64,000 bases of DNA from Paracoccaceae bacterium (lineage in GTDB: Bacteria > Pseudomonadota > Alphaproteobacteria > Rhodobacterales > Rhodobacteraceae), in contig JAIXPH010000045.1 of NCBI GenBank assembly GCA_027486345.1, positions 31,050-95,049 of the forward strand, written 5' to 3'. This document shows positions 28,035 through 38,583 of this stretch, piece by piece (position 1 is the stretch's first letter; each line of letters begins with the position of its first letter). The notes under the pieces were generated by a model. That model was not told the DNA's origin. It saw nothing but the letters and a program-made list of their open reading frames with translations, and did no database searches. The position numbers and the translations under genes are program-made.

Positions 28035-28933
28035 GTCAACTCGCGCAGTTTGCGGAAAGCGGCGGCGCGTGTGGCCAAAAGGGCAACAGCGGCGGCGATG
28101 GGCGGCAGGGCCAGCGGCAGCAGCCAGCCTGCGCCGGTGAAGCCAAGTCCGGTCAGGAACCCCCCGGCCTCATCCACCGGGGGAAGGAGGGCGATGCCGA
28201 TGGTGCCGGCGACGGCCCCGATGGCAGAGCCGGCCAGAGCGCGCAGGGTGAAGCGGCGGACAAAGGCGGCGGCGATGTAGTCATCCTGCGCGCCGACCAG
28301 CCGCAACACCTTGATCACCTGCGCATTGGCGGCAAGCGAGGCATTGGCCGCCAGCGTGATCATGGCGGCCATGGTCGCGGCGATCAGCGCCATCGACAGC
28401 GTGCCAAGCAGGTTCAGCCGCGACGCCGCCACCGCAAGCGGGCGTTGCCAGCGGGTGTGGTCGTCCAGCACCGCCCCCGGCGCTTCGGCCAGCAGGCGCT
28501 GGCGCAGGCCTTCGGCGTCAAGGCCATCAGTGGCTTCGGTCAGTTCCACCAAGCGGGGGATCGGCAGCGCCTCGATCGGCAGGTCGGGGCCGAACCATGG
28601 GGCCAGCAGCGCGCGCTGTTCGTCATCGGTCATGGCACGGGCGCTGGCGATGCCCGGCGTGGTTTTCAGGATGTCCAGCACGGCGGCGGTTTGCACCGCC
28701 ATCTGATCGGCGGGGGCCGCGATGCGGATCGTGGCGGTTCCGGCCAGCGCCCCGGCCCAGCGGTCGGCCAAGCGGCCCGAGGCCAGCGACAGCGCCAGCG
28801 CGAACACCGCCAGAAAGGTCATCGCCCCGGCGGTGAACGTCGTCAGCCATGCGGTCGGCCCCGAGGGCGGCACCACACGGTCGGCCTGACGGTCCGGCAG
28901 GATCATGGCGGCAAGGCTGCGGCGCAGGCTCAC
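28031..28933 (-). CDS. ftsX: Cell division protein FtsX
   Basis: FtsX-like TM topology; coupled to ftsE (4-nt overlap); LRLVGAQDDYIAAAFVRRFTLRALAGSAIGA. Confidence 0.88.
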   Translation of the reverse strand: MSLRRSLAAMILPDRQADRVVPPSGPTAWLTTFTAGAMTFLAVFALALSLASGRLADRWAGALAGTATIRIAAPADQMAVQTAAVLDILKTTPGIASARAMTDDEQRALLAPWFGPDLPIEALPIPRLVELTEATDGLDAEGLRQRLLAEAPGAVLDDHTRWQRPLAVAASRLNLLGTLSMALIAATMAAMITLAANASLAANAQVIKVLRLVGAQDDYIAAAFVRRFTLRALAGSAIGAVAGTIGIALLPPVDEAGGFLTGLGFTGAGWLLPLALPPIAAAVALLATRAAAFRKLRELT

Positions 28934-29601
28934 AGATCGGCCCCCGCAAGCTGGATGCGGCGGTTGCGGATGCGCAGCACCCGTGCGGCGACCAAGGATT
29001 TCGCCTGACGGATCAGGTTCAGGTCATGGGTGGCGATCAGGATGGTCTTGCCCATCTTGTTCAACTCGACCAGCAGGGTCAGCAGGCGCAGCGACATTTC
29101 CCAATCGAGGTTCCCGGTGGGTTCATCGGCCAAGATCACATCCGGCCCCATGATAATGGCCCGCGCCAAAGCGCCGCGCTGGCGTTCTCCACCCGACAAG
29201 GACGCAGGCAGCGCATCGGCCAGTTTGCCCAAGCCGACCCAGCCCAGAAGATCGGTCAGATCCTGCGCATGCCCATCGCGCCCCGCCACGGTCAGAGGCA
29301 GCGCCACATTGGCGGCCAAGGGCAGGTGATCCAGAAACTGCACATCCTGATGCACCACCCCCACCCGCCGCCGCACCATGGCCACGTCGTCGCGGGTCAG
29401 GCTGCGCACATCGCGGTCAAAGACGGTGACATGACCGGCGGTCGGCAAAAGCTCGGCATAGGCCAGCTTCAGGAATGTCGTCTTGCCCGCGCCCGAGGGC
29501 CCGGTCAGGAAATGAAACGACCCCGGCGCAAGCCGGATCGACACTTCGGACAATAGTTCGCCGCCGCCATAATTGTAGGCGACGTTCTCGAAGGCGATCA
29601 C
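28930..29601 (-). CDS. ftsE: Cell division ATP-binding protein FtsE
   Basis: VIAFENVAYNYGGGELLSEVSIRLAPGSFHFLTGPSGAGKTTFLKL; LSGGERQRGALARAIIMGPDVILADEPTGNLD; GTG start 29601 preferred. Confidence 0.92.
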   Translation of the reverse strand: MIAFENVAYNYGGGELLSEVSIRLAPGSFHFLTGPSGAGKTTFLKLAYAELLPTAGHVTVFDRDVRSLTRDDVAMVRRRVGVVHQDVQFLDHLPLAANVALPLTVAGRDGHAQDLTDLLGWVGLGKLADALPASLSGGERQRGALARAIIMGPDVILADEPTGNLDWEMSLRLLTLLVELNKMGKTILIATHDLNLIRQAKSLVAARVLRIRNRRIQLAGADL

Positions 29602-29765
29602 CGGATGTTGTCTCCCCTTGCCTGTGGGCGCAGCATTGCCCAAGGTGGCAGAGGTTGCAATCGGTTGGCATCCTGTGCAACCACCTTGGGGAAGGGAATT
29701 GTTGTGGGGGCGGTCAGTGACGCGACCGTTTCAGTGTTTTTGGTCAGAGTGGGGATGACGACCAG

Positions 29766-30653
29766 ATGCGGCTGATCTGTCCGAATTGCGATGCTGAATA
29801 TCTGGTGGACGATTCCGCGATCCCGGATACCGGGCGCGATGTGCAATGTTCCAACTGCGGTCATGCGTGGTTCCAGCTTCGCCCCGAGGTCGAGGCGATG
29901 CTGGCACAGGAAGAGGCGCTGTTTGGGGCGGTGACTGCCGAACCTGCGCCCGTTGCCGCGCCACCCGTCGCCCCGCCGCCCGTTGCCCAGTCGCCGGTTG
30001 CCCCGCCACCGGTCGCTCCGCCGCAAGCTGCCCCGCAGCCGGTTGCCCAACCTGCCCCGGTGTCAAAAGTGGACGCGGTGTCGGAACCCGTGCGTCGCAA
30101 TCTGGATCAAAGCATCCTCGCCGTCCTGCGCGAAGAGGCCGAGCGTGAGGCCGCCGCCCGCCGCGCCGAATCCCCGCCGATGGAGGCGCAGGTGGACATG
30201 GGCCTGCCGGAACCCGAACCCGCGCCCGCCGCCGGATTGCTGGACGCCACGGCGCGGCGCTTGGCCCGGCTGAAAGGCCTCGACCCCGATGCCCGCCCGG
30301 TGCCGCCACCGAAACCCGGATCGCGGCGCGAGCTTTTGCCGGATATCGAGGAAATCAATTCCTCTCTCAAACCCGCGCAGCGCCCCGCCCCGGACGCGGA
30401 GTCGGATGAGGATCTGCCCGTCAGCGGCGGCAGTGGCTTTCGCAGCGGGTTTCTGGTGATGCTGATCCTCGCCGCGGCTGTGGTGGCGACCTATGTCATG
30501 GCGCCGAAGATTGCCGAGCAATTCCCCGGTGCAGAGGGTGCGATGACCGCCTATGTCGCGCAGGTGGATGCGGCGCGGCTTTGGCTGGATGGCGTTCTGC
30601 GCGGGTTGACCGAACAGTTGCAAAGCGTGACCGGGCAATCGCCCGCACCCTGA
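29766..30653 (+). CDS. MJ0042-type zinc-ribbon protein with Pro/Ala-rich linker and C-terminal TM helix
   Basis: MRLICPNCDAEYLVDDSAIPDTGRDVQCSNCGHAWFQ; APVAAPPVAPPPVAQSPV linker. Confidence 0.9.
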   Translation: MRLICPNCDAEYLVDDSAIPDTGRDVQCSNCGHAWFQLRPEVEAMLAQEEALFGAVTAEPAPVAAPPVAPPPVAQSPVAPPPVAPPQAAPQPVAQPAPVSKVDAVSEPVRRNLDQSILAVLREEAEREAAARRAESPPMEAQVDMGLPEPEPAPAAGLLDATARRLARLKGLDPDARPVPPPKPGSRRELLPDIEEINSSLKPAQRPAPDAESDEDLPVSGGSGFRSGFLVMLILAAAVVATYVMAPKIAEQFPGAEGAMTAYVAQVDAARLWLDGVLRGLTEQLQSVTGQSPAP

Positions 30654-30658
30654 GCCGC

Positions 30659-33190
30659 CTAGAACAGGTCCAGCAGCCGCCGCAGATAATCGCGTTCGCC
30701 TTGCGGGCGCATCTGCTCGCCCGAGCGTTTGCGGATTTCGTCCAGCAAATCCTGCGCGCGGCGATAGACGTCATCCCCTTGGAGCATGTTGCGGTCGGAC
30801 CCGATGCGCGCGCTTTCGCCCGGTTCGCGGCCCAAGGGGTCGCGCTGGCCGCGCGGGTCGGCCTGACCGAATTCCTGCCCCGGTTGGGCATCGCCGGGTT
30901 GACGCTGCTGTTCGGCCAGAGCCTCGCCCAGATCGCGCATGCCTTCGCGCATGGCTTCCATCGCCTCGGCCTGACGGTCGAGGGCCTGCGGCAGGTCGCC
31001 ATCCCGCAGCGCCTCTTCGGCCTGTTCCATCGCGCGCCCGGCGCGGTCCAGCTCTTGCCGTCCGGATTCGCCCTGTTCGCTGCCGTCGCCCGGCAGGGGG
31101 CCGTCCTGCAACTGGCCCAGACGGTCGCGCAATTCCTGCTGACGTTCGGCCAGGGATCGGCCGTCCTGCCCTTCCTGATCGCCGCCTTGTCCCTGTTGGC
31201 CCTGCTGCTGCCCGTTCTGACCCTGCTGGCCGTCTTGCTGGCCTTCGTTCCCCTCTTGCCCATCCTGCAAGTCGCGGAAGGCGTCGTCGGACAGCCCCTG
31301 CTGGTCGCGCAGCGTGTCTTGCAGATCGCGCATGGCCTGTTGGCCGGGGCTGCCCTGGCCTTGGCCCTGACCGCCTTCGCCCTGCACCACCTGCATGTTT
31401 TCCATAAGCTGGCGCAGCATCTCCATCAATTCCTGCGCTTCGGCGGTGCGGCCCTCTTCCATCAGCTTTTTCAGCTCATCCAGCATCTGCTGAAGCTGGT
31501 CGCCCGACATCTGCATCCCGTCCATGTTCTGGGACATCTGGCTGTCGGGGCTGCGTTCGGCCTCTTCGGCGAGTTCCTGCATGTAATCGTTCAAGGCCTG
31601 CTGCATTTCCTGCATCAGCTTGTCGATTTCCTCGGGCGAGGCACCGTTCTTGATCGCCTCATCCAGCCGATCCTGCGCGCGGCGCAGCGCTTCGAGTTTG
31701 GAGGCGAGATCCCCCTCTTCGACCAGTAGCGCGATCTGCCACAATTCTTCGGCCATCGCGTCGCGTTTTTCAGTCGTCAGGCTGGCGGCGCTGTCTTCCA
31801 GATCGCGCATCACCACCCGCAGGCGCAGATAGGCGCGTTCGTTGCGGATGAAGCCTTCGGGTTTCCACGTCACGGCCTTCAGGATCTGTGACACCATCGG
31901 CGCATTGGCGCGGTTCCAGAGCAGGGATTGGCGTTGTTCGATCAGAGCAGCGGCGAGGGGGTCAAAGAACCCGCGCCCCGGCAAGACCACGCGCAGCGGT
32001 TCGGCGGTGCCGGTCTGGCCCGCCGCATCGCTGACCTGAAAGGTCATGGTGACGGGCAGATTGGCAAAGGGATGCTGCGACAGGTCATCCACCAGCGTCT
32101 CGGTGAATGCGCTGCGGTTGCCCTTGTTCGGCATCGGCAGGTCCAGCACGACGGGATCGCGCGCCTCAGGCTCCATCGTGCGGCCAAAAATGCGTTCCAC
32201 CTGCGGCAGGTCCAGCGCGATGGTCACCTGCCCCGCCACCACGCCGAAATCGTCGCTGGCGGTGAAATCCTGCTTCAACTTGCCATCCGATTCGCGGGCC
32301 AGCTTGTCCGATGGGGTCACGGTCGGCGGCAGGTCGGCGATCAACCCAATCTCCCACGTCCGGCCACCGGGACCGTCGATGGTCACCTGACCCGCCTGTT
32401 CCACGATGAAATCATGCGCGGGGTCGGAGGCGGGCGGCACTTCGGTCCGGTTTGACACGGTTTCGGCCAGTGTCATCTCCCCCACCTCACCGTACAGACG
32501 GAATTGCAGGCGGGTGCCTCGCGGCAGGTCCAGCCGCGTGTCGGCGAGTTCGTTGAGGTAGAGCGTCGGCTTGCCGGTATAGGCGGGCGGCTGCGCCCAG
32601 CCTTCCCACGTCGGCCCCGTGGCGACGGGCACGCCCGCACCGGGGGCCAGCGTCTGGACCGAGGTGATCCGCCAGAGCGAACCGAAGATCAGTGCCATCA
32701 CCAGCGCGGTTGCGGCGACATAGCGCAGGGCAAAGGGATCCCGGCTGGACAGGTTCAGGTCCGGCTCCACCGCCCGCGCCTTGGCCGCGCGTGCCGCCAT
32801 GCGTGCGCGATGCGCCTGCCAGATGGCAAGGCTGGCCGGATCATCGGTGCCCAGCGCCTGCGTGTCGGTCATCGCGGCGATGGGTTGGCCGGGCAGGCGG
32901 GCATCGATGCGCGTCATCGCCTCGGCCCGCGTGGGGCGGCGGAAGGCCCGCACACCCGCAAAGCCCGTGCCGATCACCGCCAGACCGGCAAGGATCAACC
33001 CGGACCACGCCACCTCAAGCGGCAGGACATCCTGCAAGCCAAAGGCCAAGGCTGACAGGGTTGCTGCCAGCACCGACCACAGCGGCCAGAAGGCACGCCA
33101 CAGCCTTTCCGCCCACAGGCCCAGCAGCGTCAGGCGCAGCGGGCGTGTCAGGAAGCCAAGGGGGGCCGTGCTGTCGTCGGGTCTGTCCAT
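30659..33190 (-). CDS. TIGR02302/DUF4175 family membrane protein with Q/G-rich region
   Basis: N-terminal TM helices, long helical and QGQNGQQQGQQGQGGDQEG low-complexity part, C-term RAQDLLDEIRKRSGEQMRPQGERDYLRRLLDLF. Confidence 0.88.
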   Translation of the reverse strand: MDRPDDSTAPLGFLTRPLRLTLLGLWAERLWRAFWPLWSVLAATLSALAFGLQDVLPLEVAWSGLILAGLAVIGTGFAGVRAFRRPTRAEAMTRIDARLPGQPIAAMTDTQALGTDDPASLAIWQAHRARMAARAAKARAVEPDLNLSSRDPFALRYVAATALVMALIFGSLWRITSVQTLAPGAGVPVATGPTWEGWAQPPAYTGKPTLYLNELADTRLDLPRGTRLQFRLYGEVGEMTLAETVSNRTEVPPASDPAHDFIVEQAGQVTIDGPGGRTWEIGLIADLPPTVTPSDKLARESDGKLKQDFTASDDFGVVAGQVTIALDLPQVERIFGRTMEPEARDPVVLDLPMPNKGNRSAFTETLVDDLSQHPFANLPVTMTFQVSDAAGQTGTAEPLRVVLPGRGFFDPLAAALIEQRQSLLWNRANAPMVSQILKAVTWKPEGFIRNERAYLRLRVVMRDLEDSAASLTTEKRDAMAEELWQIALLVEEGDLASKLEALRRAQDRLDEAIKNGASPEEIDKLMQEMQQALNDYMQELAEEAERSPDSQMSQNMDGMQMSGDQLQQMLDELKKLMEEGRTAEAQELMEMLRQLMENMQVVQGEGGQGQGQGSPGQQAMRDLQDTLRDQQGLSDDAFRDLQDGQEGNEGQQDGQQGQNGQQQGQQGQGGDQEGQDGRSLAERQQELRDRLGQLQDGPLPGDGSEQGESGRQELDRAGRAMEQAEEALRDGDLPQALDRQAEAMEAMREGMRDLGEALAEQQRQPGDAQPGQEFGQADPRGQRDPLGREPGESARIGSDRNMLQGDDVYRRAQDLLDEIRKRSGEQMRPQGERDYLRRLLDLF

Positions 33191-33224
33191 GCGCCTCCAC
33201 CGGGGGTGGCGGCAGGGTGCCGCA

Positions 33225-34490
33225 TCACATCCACGCGGGGATGGTATCGCGGTTCAGGATTTCGTCAAAGGATGGTCTTGCCCGAATGACGGCGAATTGA
33301 TCCCCTTTGACAAGGACTTCGGGGATCAAGGGCCGGGTGTTGTATTCCGACGCCATCACCGCGCCATAAGCCCCCGCGGATCGGAAGGCGACCAAGTCCC
33401 CTTCGCCCAGCGGTGTCAGCGGGCGATGGCGGGCAAAGGTATCGCCGGTTTCGCAGACCGGACCGACCACGTCGAACTCCTGCGCTGCCGTGGCGGGCGC
33501 AGGTTCCACCACGGGGACGATGTCATGATGCGCGCCATACATCGACGGACGCGCCAGATCATTCATCGCGGCATCGACGATCAGGAAATCGCGACCTTCG
33601 CCCTGTTTGAGGTAGATCACCGATGACACCAAGAGCCCGGCATTGCCGGAAATCAGGCGGCCGGGTTCAATCTCGATCTCACAGCCCAGATGGCCGACCG
33701 TGCGCTTGATCATCGCGCCGTAATCCAGCGGCAGGGGGGGGGCCTCGTTCGAGCGGGTGTAGGGAATCCCCAATCCGCCGCCCAGATCGAGACGGCGGAT
33801 GGTGTGGCCATCGCCACGCAGGGTTTCGGTCAGTTCCGCCACCTTGGCGAAGGCTTGTTCAAAGGGTTCAAGTTCGGTCAACTGGCTGCCGATGTGGACG
33901 TCGATGCCCACCACATCGATCCCCGGCAGGCGGGCGGCTTCGGCATAGACGGCGCGGGCGCGGTCGATGGGGATGCCGAACTTGTTCTCTTTCTTGCCGG
34001 TGGCGATTTTCTCGTGGGTCTTGGCGTCCACGTCCGGGTTGATGCGCAGGGCGATGGGCGCAGTGACGGCCAGGCTGGTGGCCACTTCGGACAGGGCGCG
34101 CAGTTCGGGTTCGGATTCGACGTTGAATTGCCGCACGCCACCTTCCAACGCCAACCGCATTTCGTCGCGCGTTTTGCCGACGCCGGAGAACACGATGCGG
34201 CTGCCGGGCACGCCCGCCGCCTTGGCGCGGCGGTATTCGCCGCCCGAGACGACATCCATTCCCGCGCCCAGATCGCCCAGCACTTTCAGCACGGCGATGT
34301 TGGACAGGGATTTGATGGCAAAGCACACAAGATGCGGCAGGGGGGAAAGCGCCTCGGTGAACAGCTTGTAATGGCGTTCAAGGGTGGCGGTGGAATAGAC
34401 ATAAAACGGCGTGCCGACCTGGGCGGCGATGTCGGACAGGGCGACATCCTCGGCATGCAGGGAGCCGTTCTTGTACAGGAAGTGATCCAT
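33225..34490 (-). CDS. lysA: Diaminopimelate decarboxylase
   Basis: CFAIKSLSNIAVLKVLGDLGAGMDVVSGGEYRRA; IDVHIGSQL; LGGGLGIPY; ETGDTFARHR; ATG 34490. Confidence 0.95.
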   Translation of the reverse strand: MDHFLYKNGSLHAEDVALSDIAAQVGTPFYVYSTATLERHYKLFTEALSPLPHLVCFAIKSLSNIAVLKVLGDLGAGMDVVSGGEYRRAKAAGVPGSRIVFSGVGKTRDEMRLALEGGVRQFNVESEPELRALSEVATSLAVTAPIALRINPDVDAKTHEKIATGKKENKFGIPIDRARAVYAEAARLPGIDVVGIDVHIGSQLTELEPFEQAFAKVAELTETLRGDGHTIRRLDLGGGLGIPYTRSNEAPPLPLDYGAMIKRTVGHLGCEIEIEPGRLISGNAGLLVSSVIYLKQGEGRDFLIVDAAMNDLARPSMYGAHHDIVPVVEPAPATAAQEFDVVGPVCETGDTFARHRPLTPLGEGDLVAFRSAGAYGAVMASEYNTRPLIPEVLVKGDQFAVIRARPSFDEILNRDTIPAWM

Positions 34491-34618
34491 TGGTGCCGTC
34501 CCCGCAAGGTGATTACGCGCGGTGCTATAGCGGGTTGGGCGGGGGCTGTCACGTTGGGTTGCGTGCGGCGCGCCGTCCTGAAGGCACAGGGTCGCGGGGG
34601 CCGGTCCAGCAGGCCGGG

Positions 34619-35764
34619 TCATGCCGGATGGGGCAGGCTCACCCAGATGCCGCCTCTTGCGCTGGACTCGACGCAAGCCGCGATGAACCGCATGCCCAGC
34701 ACCCCGTCGCCGACATCGGGCAGACATCCCGGTCCACGACTTGAGGGCCGCTGCGACAGGGCCGCCGCCGCATCGGCGTAGAGCGTGGCGAAAGCCTCAA
34801 GATAGCCTTCAGGGTGGCCCGCGGGAATGCGGGCGGGGGTCAGGGTCTCTTCGCCGCCCCGGCGCAGCGTCCGTGTGGCCCTGCCGGTCGGGGTGAAATC
34901 CAAAAGCTCGGGCGTTTCCTGATCCCAGGACAGGCCGCCCTGATCGCCTGCGATGCGAAAGCGCAGCTCGTTCTTCGTCCCCGGAACAATCTGGCTGGCC
35001 CAGATCATCCCCTTGGCCCCGGTGTCAAAGCGCAGAAGGACCGAGGCATTGTCATCCAGCCTGCGCCCCTGGCCAAAGGCCGTCAGGTCGGCCAGAACAC
35101 GGTCCAGCCGCAACCCCGTGACAAAGCTGGCCAGATTGACCGCATGGGTGCCGATATCGGCGATGCAGCCGCCCGCACCCGACAGGGTTGGATCGGTGCG
35201 CCACAGCGCCTGTTTCTGGCCGCCCTGTTCCACAGGGGTGGTCAGCCAGTCTTGCAGATATTCCACCTGCACATGGCGCAGTTGCCCGATGGCCCCCTGC
35301 TGCACCAAGGCCCGCGCCTCGCGCACCATGGGATAGCCGGTATAGGTCTGGGTCAGGATGAAGGGCACCCCGGTTTGCGCCACCAGCGCGGCCAGCGCCT
35401 CGGCCTCAGCCAGCGTCGCCGTCATCGGTTTGTCGCAGATCACGGCGATCCCGGCGCGCAAGAAAGCCGTTGCCACCTTGGCGTGCAGGTGGTTGGGCGT
35501 CACGATGGCGACAGCATCGATGCCGTCAGGACGCTGCGCCTCTGCCGCCGCCATCTGGGCGTAATCGGCATAGCTGCGATCCGGCGCAATCCCGAGGTCC
35601 GCCGCCGATTGCGCACCGCGCGCGCGGTCGGACGACAGTGCCCCGGCCACCAGCTCCCATTTGCCATCCAGCCGCGCGGCGATCCGATGCACCGCGCCGA
35701 TGAAGGCCCCCTGCCCGCCGCCGACCATGCCCAGCCTCAGCCGTCGCGTCTGCCCGGCCATCAT
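34619..35764 (-). CDS. Gfo/Idh/MocA family oxidoreductase
   Basis: LGMVGGGQGAFIGAVHRIAARLDG; TPNHLHAKVATAFLRAGIAVICDKPMT; GCIADIGTHAVNLASF. Confidence 0.92.
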   Translation of the reverse strand: MMAGQTRRLRLGMVGGGQGAFIGAVHRIAARLDGKWELVAGALSSDRARGAQSAADLGIAPDRSYADYAQMAAAEAQRPDGIDAVAIVTPNHLHAKVATAFLRAGIAVICDKPMTATLAEAEALAALVAQTGVPFILTQTYTGYPMVREARALVQQGAIGQLRHVQVEYLQDWLTTPVEQGGQKQALWRTDPTLSGAGGCIADIGTHAVNLASFVTGLRLDRVLADLTAFGQGRRLDDNASVLLRFDTGAKGMIWASQIVPGTKNELRFRIAGDQGGLSWDQETPELLDFTPTGRATRTLRRGGEETLTPARIPAGHPEGYLEAFATLYADAAAALSQRPSSRGPGCLPDVGDGVLGMRFIAACVESSARGGIWVSLPHPA

Positions 35765-36060
35765 CGGGTCAGGGCCGACAGCATGGTCAAGGGGCGGATC
35801 TCCACCGGGCAGGCCAACAACCGGTCCAACTGCGAAAACAGCGGTTGCAAATGCGGCATCGCCAGATGGGCATCGAGTGCAGCACGGTCGGTCCAGTTTT
35901 CATAGAACACGAAAACGCAAGGATCAGCTGCATCAACATGGAAGTCATAGTTGATGCAGCCCGCCTCGGCCCGCGTGGGCGCGACTTGCGCGTGCAGCAG
36001 GGCGAGCAATTCGTCGCGGGTTTCCGGGCGGGCGGTGACGGTGCCAAGGATGGTATACAT
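35761..36060 (-). CDS. Antibiotic biosynthesis monooxygenase (ABM/YgiN-like) family protein
   Basis: TVTARPETRDELLALLHAQVAPTRAEAGCINYDFHVDAADPCVFVFYENWTDRAALDAHL. Confidence 0.88.
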   Translation of the reverse strand: MYTILGTVTARPETRDELLALLHAQVAPTRAEAGCINYDFHVDAADPCVFVFYENWTDRAALDAHLAMPHLQPLFSQLDRLLACPVEIRPLTMLSALTR

Positions 36061-36062
36061 GA

Positions 36063-37019
36063 TCAGCGCTTCTTCTGGCTCAGGGCGACGGCAAGGATGA
36101 TGATCCCGCCACGGGCAATCAGTTGCTGGCTGAACTCCAGCCCCATCAGGATCAGGCCGTTGTTGATCAGCCCGATCATCAGCGCGCCGACGATGGTGCC
36201 GATCACGGTGCCCTTGCCGCCGAACAGGCTGGTGCCCCCCAAGACGGCGGCGGCGATGACGGACAGCTCATCCCCCTCGCCCAGTTGGAAGCGGCCCGAT
36301 TGCAGGCGACCGGCATAAAGCATCCCGGCGAGCGCGGCGGCACACGAGGACAAGACCAAGACGCGGAACTTGATTGAGGCTGTGTCGATGCCGGAATAGC
36401 GCGCCGCCGTTTCCCCGCCGCCGGTCGCCAAGACGCGGCGACCAAAGCCAGAGCGGCGCAGGGCGACATGGCCCACGCCCGCGATCAGCGCCATCCAGAA
36501 CATCAAGACCGGGATTGGGCCGACAGAGCCACCGCCGAACACCCACGAATAAGAGGGCGACAGGATCGGCACGGCGGCGGTATCGGAAATCCACATCGCC
36601 ACACCCTTGGCGATGCCCATCATGGCGAGTGTGGTCAGGAAGGACGGGATGCCGACTTTCGTGGTCAGCCAGCCGTTGAACATGCCCACGGCCAAGCCAG
36701 TGGCCAATCCGGCCAGCACACCGCCCACGGGCCCGGCAACGGCAATCGCCATAGCGACCGTCACCGTGGCCAGCCCCGCGACCGCGCCGACGGACAGGTC
36801 AATTTCCCCTGCCGACAGCACAAAGGTCATGGCCACCGCCATCACCGCGATCATCGCGGTCTGGCGGACGATGTTCAGCAGGTTGTTGGGGTTGAGGAAC
36901 CCCTTGTCGCTGAGCGTCAGCGCAAAGACAACGAAGATCACCACAAAGCCGATGTAGATGATGTTCTGCCGCCAGTTAGCGAAGAATGCCCCGGTGAGGG
37001 TGGTTGCAGCCTTAGCCAT
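36063..37019 (-). CDS. Sugar (ribose-type) ABC transporter permease
   Basis: RbsC-like: MAVAMTFVLSAGEIDLSVGAVAGL; GGGETAARYSGID; DELSVIAAAVLGGTSLFGGKGT. Confidence 0.92.
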   Translation of the reverse strand: MAKAATTLTGAFFANWRQNIIYIGFVVIFVVFALTLSDKGFLNPNNLLNIVRQTAMIAVMAVAMTFVLSAGEIDLSVGAVAGLATVTVAMAIAVAGPVGGVLAGLATGLAVGMFNGWLTTKVGIPSFLTTLAMMGIAKGVAMWISDTAAVPILSPSYSWVFGGGSVGPIPVLMFWMALIAGVGHVALRRSGFGRRVLATGGGETAARYSGIDTASIKFRVLVLSSCAAALAGMLYAGRLQSGRFQLGEGDELSVIAAAVLGGTSLFGGKGTVIGTIVGALMIGLINNGLILMGLEFSQQLIARGGIIILAVALSQKKR

Positions 37020-38583
37020 AGCTGGCCTCCTTGATACTCAGGGCGTTCTGGATTTCGATCTGCAACCGCCGCTCGGCGGCTTGCAGGGCGTGTTCGGGGT
37101 TGGTCTCTGCCGGGTCGTCCAGATCGGCGCGGTCCAGCATCTGATGCGCGCGGCCATCGGCCATCACGAGGATGCGATCACAGGCCGTCAGCAATTCCGA
37201 CAGCTCCGATGAGATGACGATCACCGCTTTGCCCGACTGGGCGAGGTCGCGCACCAGACGGATGATCTCGGCCTTGGAGCCGATGTCGATGCCTGCGGTC
37301 GGTTCATCGAGGATCAGGATTTCGGGGTCCGTCGCCAGCCATTTGCCGATGACCACCTTTTGCTGATTGCCCCCAGACAGGGTGGACACGGCGTGGTCGC
37401 GGCTGCCGGTCTTGATCGACAGGCGCTGGATCATCTGATCCGCCACTGCCCGCACTTGTGCGCGGTCCACGATGCCGCGCGGGGTGATGCGGCCAATCAC
37501 CGACATCACCATATTGTCGGCGACGGAATGCGCCGGGATGATGCCTTGGGTCGCCCGCGCCTCTGGCACCAAGGCGATGCGATGGGCGATGGCGTCAGCG
37601 GGGCGGCGGATCGTGACGGTCTGGCCCTTGATGCGGATCTCCCCCGCCACCGCCGGTTCGATCCCGGCCATCACCCGCGCCAAGGCAGAGCGGCCAGAAC
37701 CGAGCAGACCCGCCAGACCCAGCACCTCGCCCCTGTGCAGTTTCAAACTGACATTTTCGGGCTTGTGTGGGCCGGTGACGCCGGACAGTTCCAACAGCAC
37801 CTCACCCCGCACGGCATCACCGCGCGTGACATCGGCCAAACCCTTTGAGCGTTTGCCGACGATATGTTCGATCATCACATCAATCGGCAATTCGGCCATC
37901 GGGGCGGTGATCACATGCTTGCCGTCGCGCAGGATGGTGGCACGGTCAGCGATGCGGGCGATTTCGTCCATGCGGTGGCTGACATAGATGATCGCCACGC
38001 CTTCGGATTTCAGTTGGCGCAGGAATGTGAACAGCCGGTCCACATCCGACACCGACAGCGCGGTGGACGGCTCATCCAAGATCAGAACCCGCGCCTTTTG
38101 GCTGATGGCCTTGGCAATCTCGGTCAGTTGTTTTTGGCCTGCGCCCAAGTCGCCGACCAGTGCGGTGGGATTGACCTGCACCTGCAACATGTCAAAGATC
38201 GCCTGCGCGCGGCGGACGCCATCGGCGTCGTCAATCATGCCGTGCTTGTCCCGCGCTTCCCGCGTCAGGAAGATATTCTGCGCCACGGTCAGCGTCGGGA
38301 TCAGCGACATTTCCTGAAAATTCATGGCGATGCCAGCGGCGCGGGAGGCTTCGGGGGAATGGGTGGTCAGCGGTTGACCCCCCACCTCGATCTTGCCCTC
38401 TTCCAGCACATGCACGCCGTTCAGGACCTTGAGGATGGTGGACTTCCCCGCCCCATTGCCGCCCAAAAGGGCATGGACTTCGCCAGCGCGGACCTCAAAA
38501 TCCACGTTGTCCAAGGCCCGGATGCCGCCAAAGGATTTGGAAATCCCGGTCATCCGCACGGCGATGGGGGCGGGGGCGGTCAT
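37012..38583 (-). CDS. Sugar ABC transporter ATP-binding protein (two ABC domains)
   Basis: GISKSFGGIRALDNVDFEVRAGEVHALLGGNGAGKSTILKVLNGV; second domain LSGGNQQKVVIGKWLATDPEILILDEPTAGID. Confidence 0.95.
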   Translation of the reverse strand: MTAPAPIAVRMTGISKSFGGIRALDNVDFEVRAGEVHALLGGNGAGKSTILKVLNGVHVLEEGKIEVGGQPLTTHSPEASRAAGIAMNFQEMSLIPTLTVAQNIFLTREARDKHGMIDDADGVRRAQAIFDMLQVQVNPTALVGDLGAGQKQLTEIAKAISQKARVLILDEPSTALSVSDVDRLFTFLRQLKSEGVAIIYVSHRMDEIARIADRATILRDGKHVITAPMAELPIDVMIEHIVGKRSKGLADVTRGDAVRGEVLLELSGVTGPHKPENVSLKLHRGEVLGLAGLLGSGRSALARVMAGIEPAVAGEIRIKGQTVTIRRPADAIAHRIALVPEARATQGIIPAHSVADNMVMSVIGRITPRGIVDRAQVRAVADQMIQRLSIKTGSRDHAVSTLSGGNQQKVVIGKWLATDPEILILDEPTAGIDIGSKAEIIRLVRDLAQSGKAVIVISSELSELLTACDRILVMADGRAHQMLDRADLDDPAETNPEHALQAAERRLQIEIQNALSIKEASYG

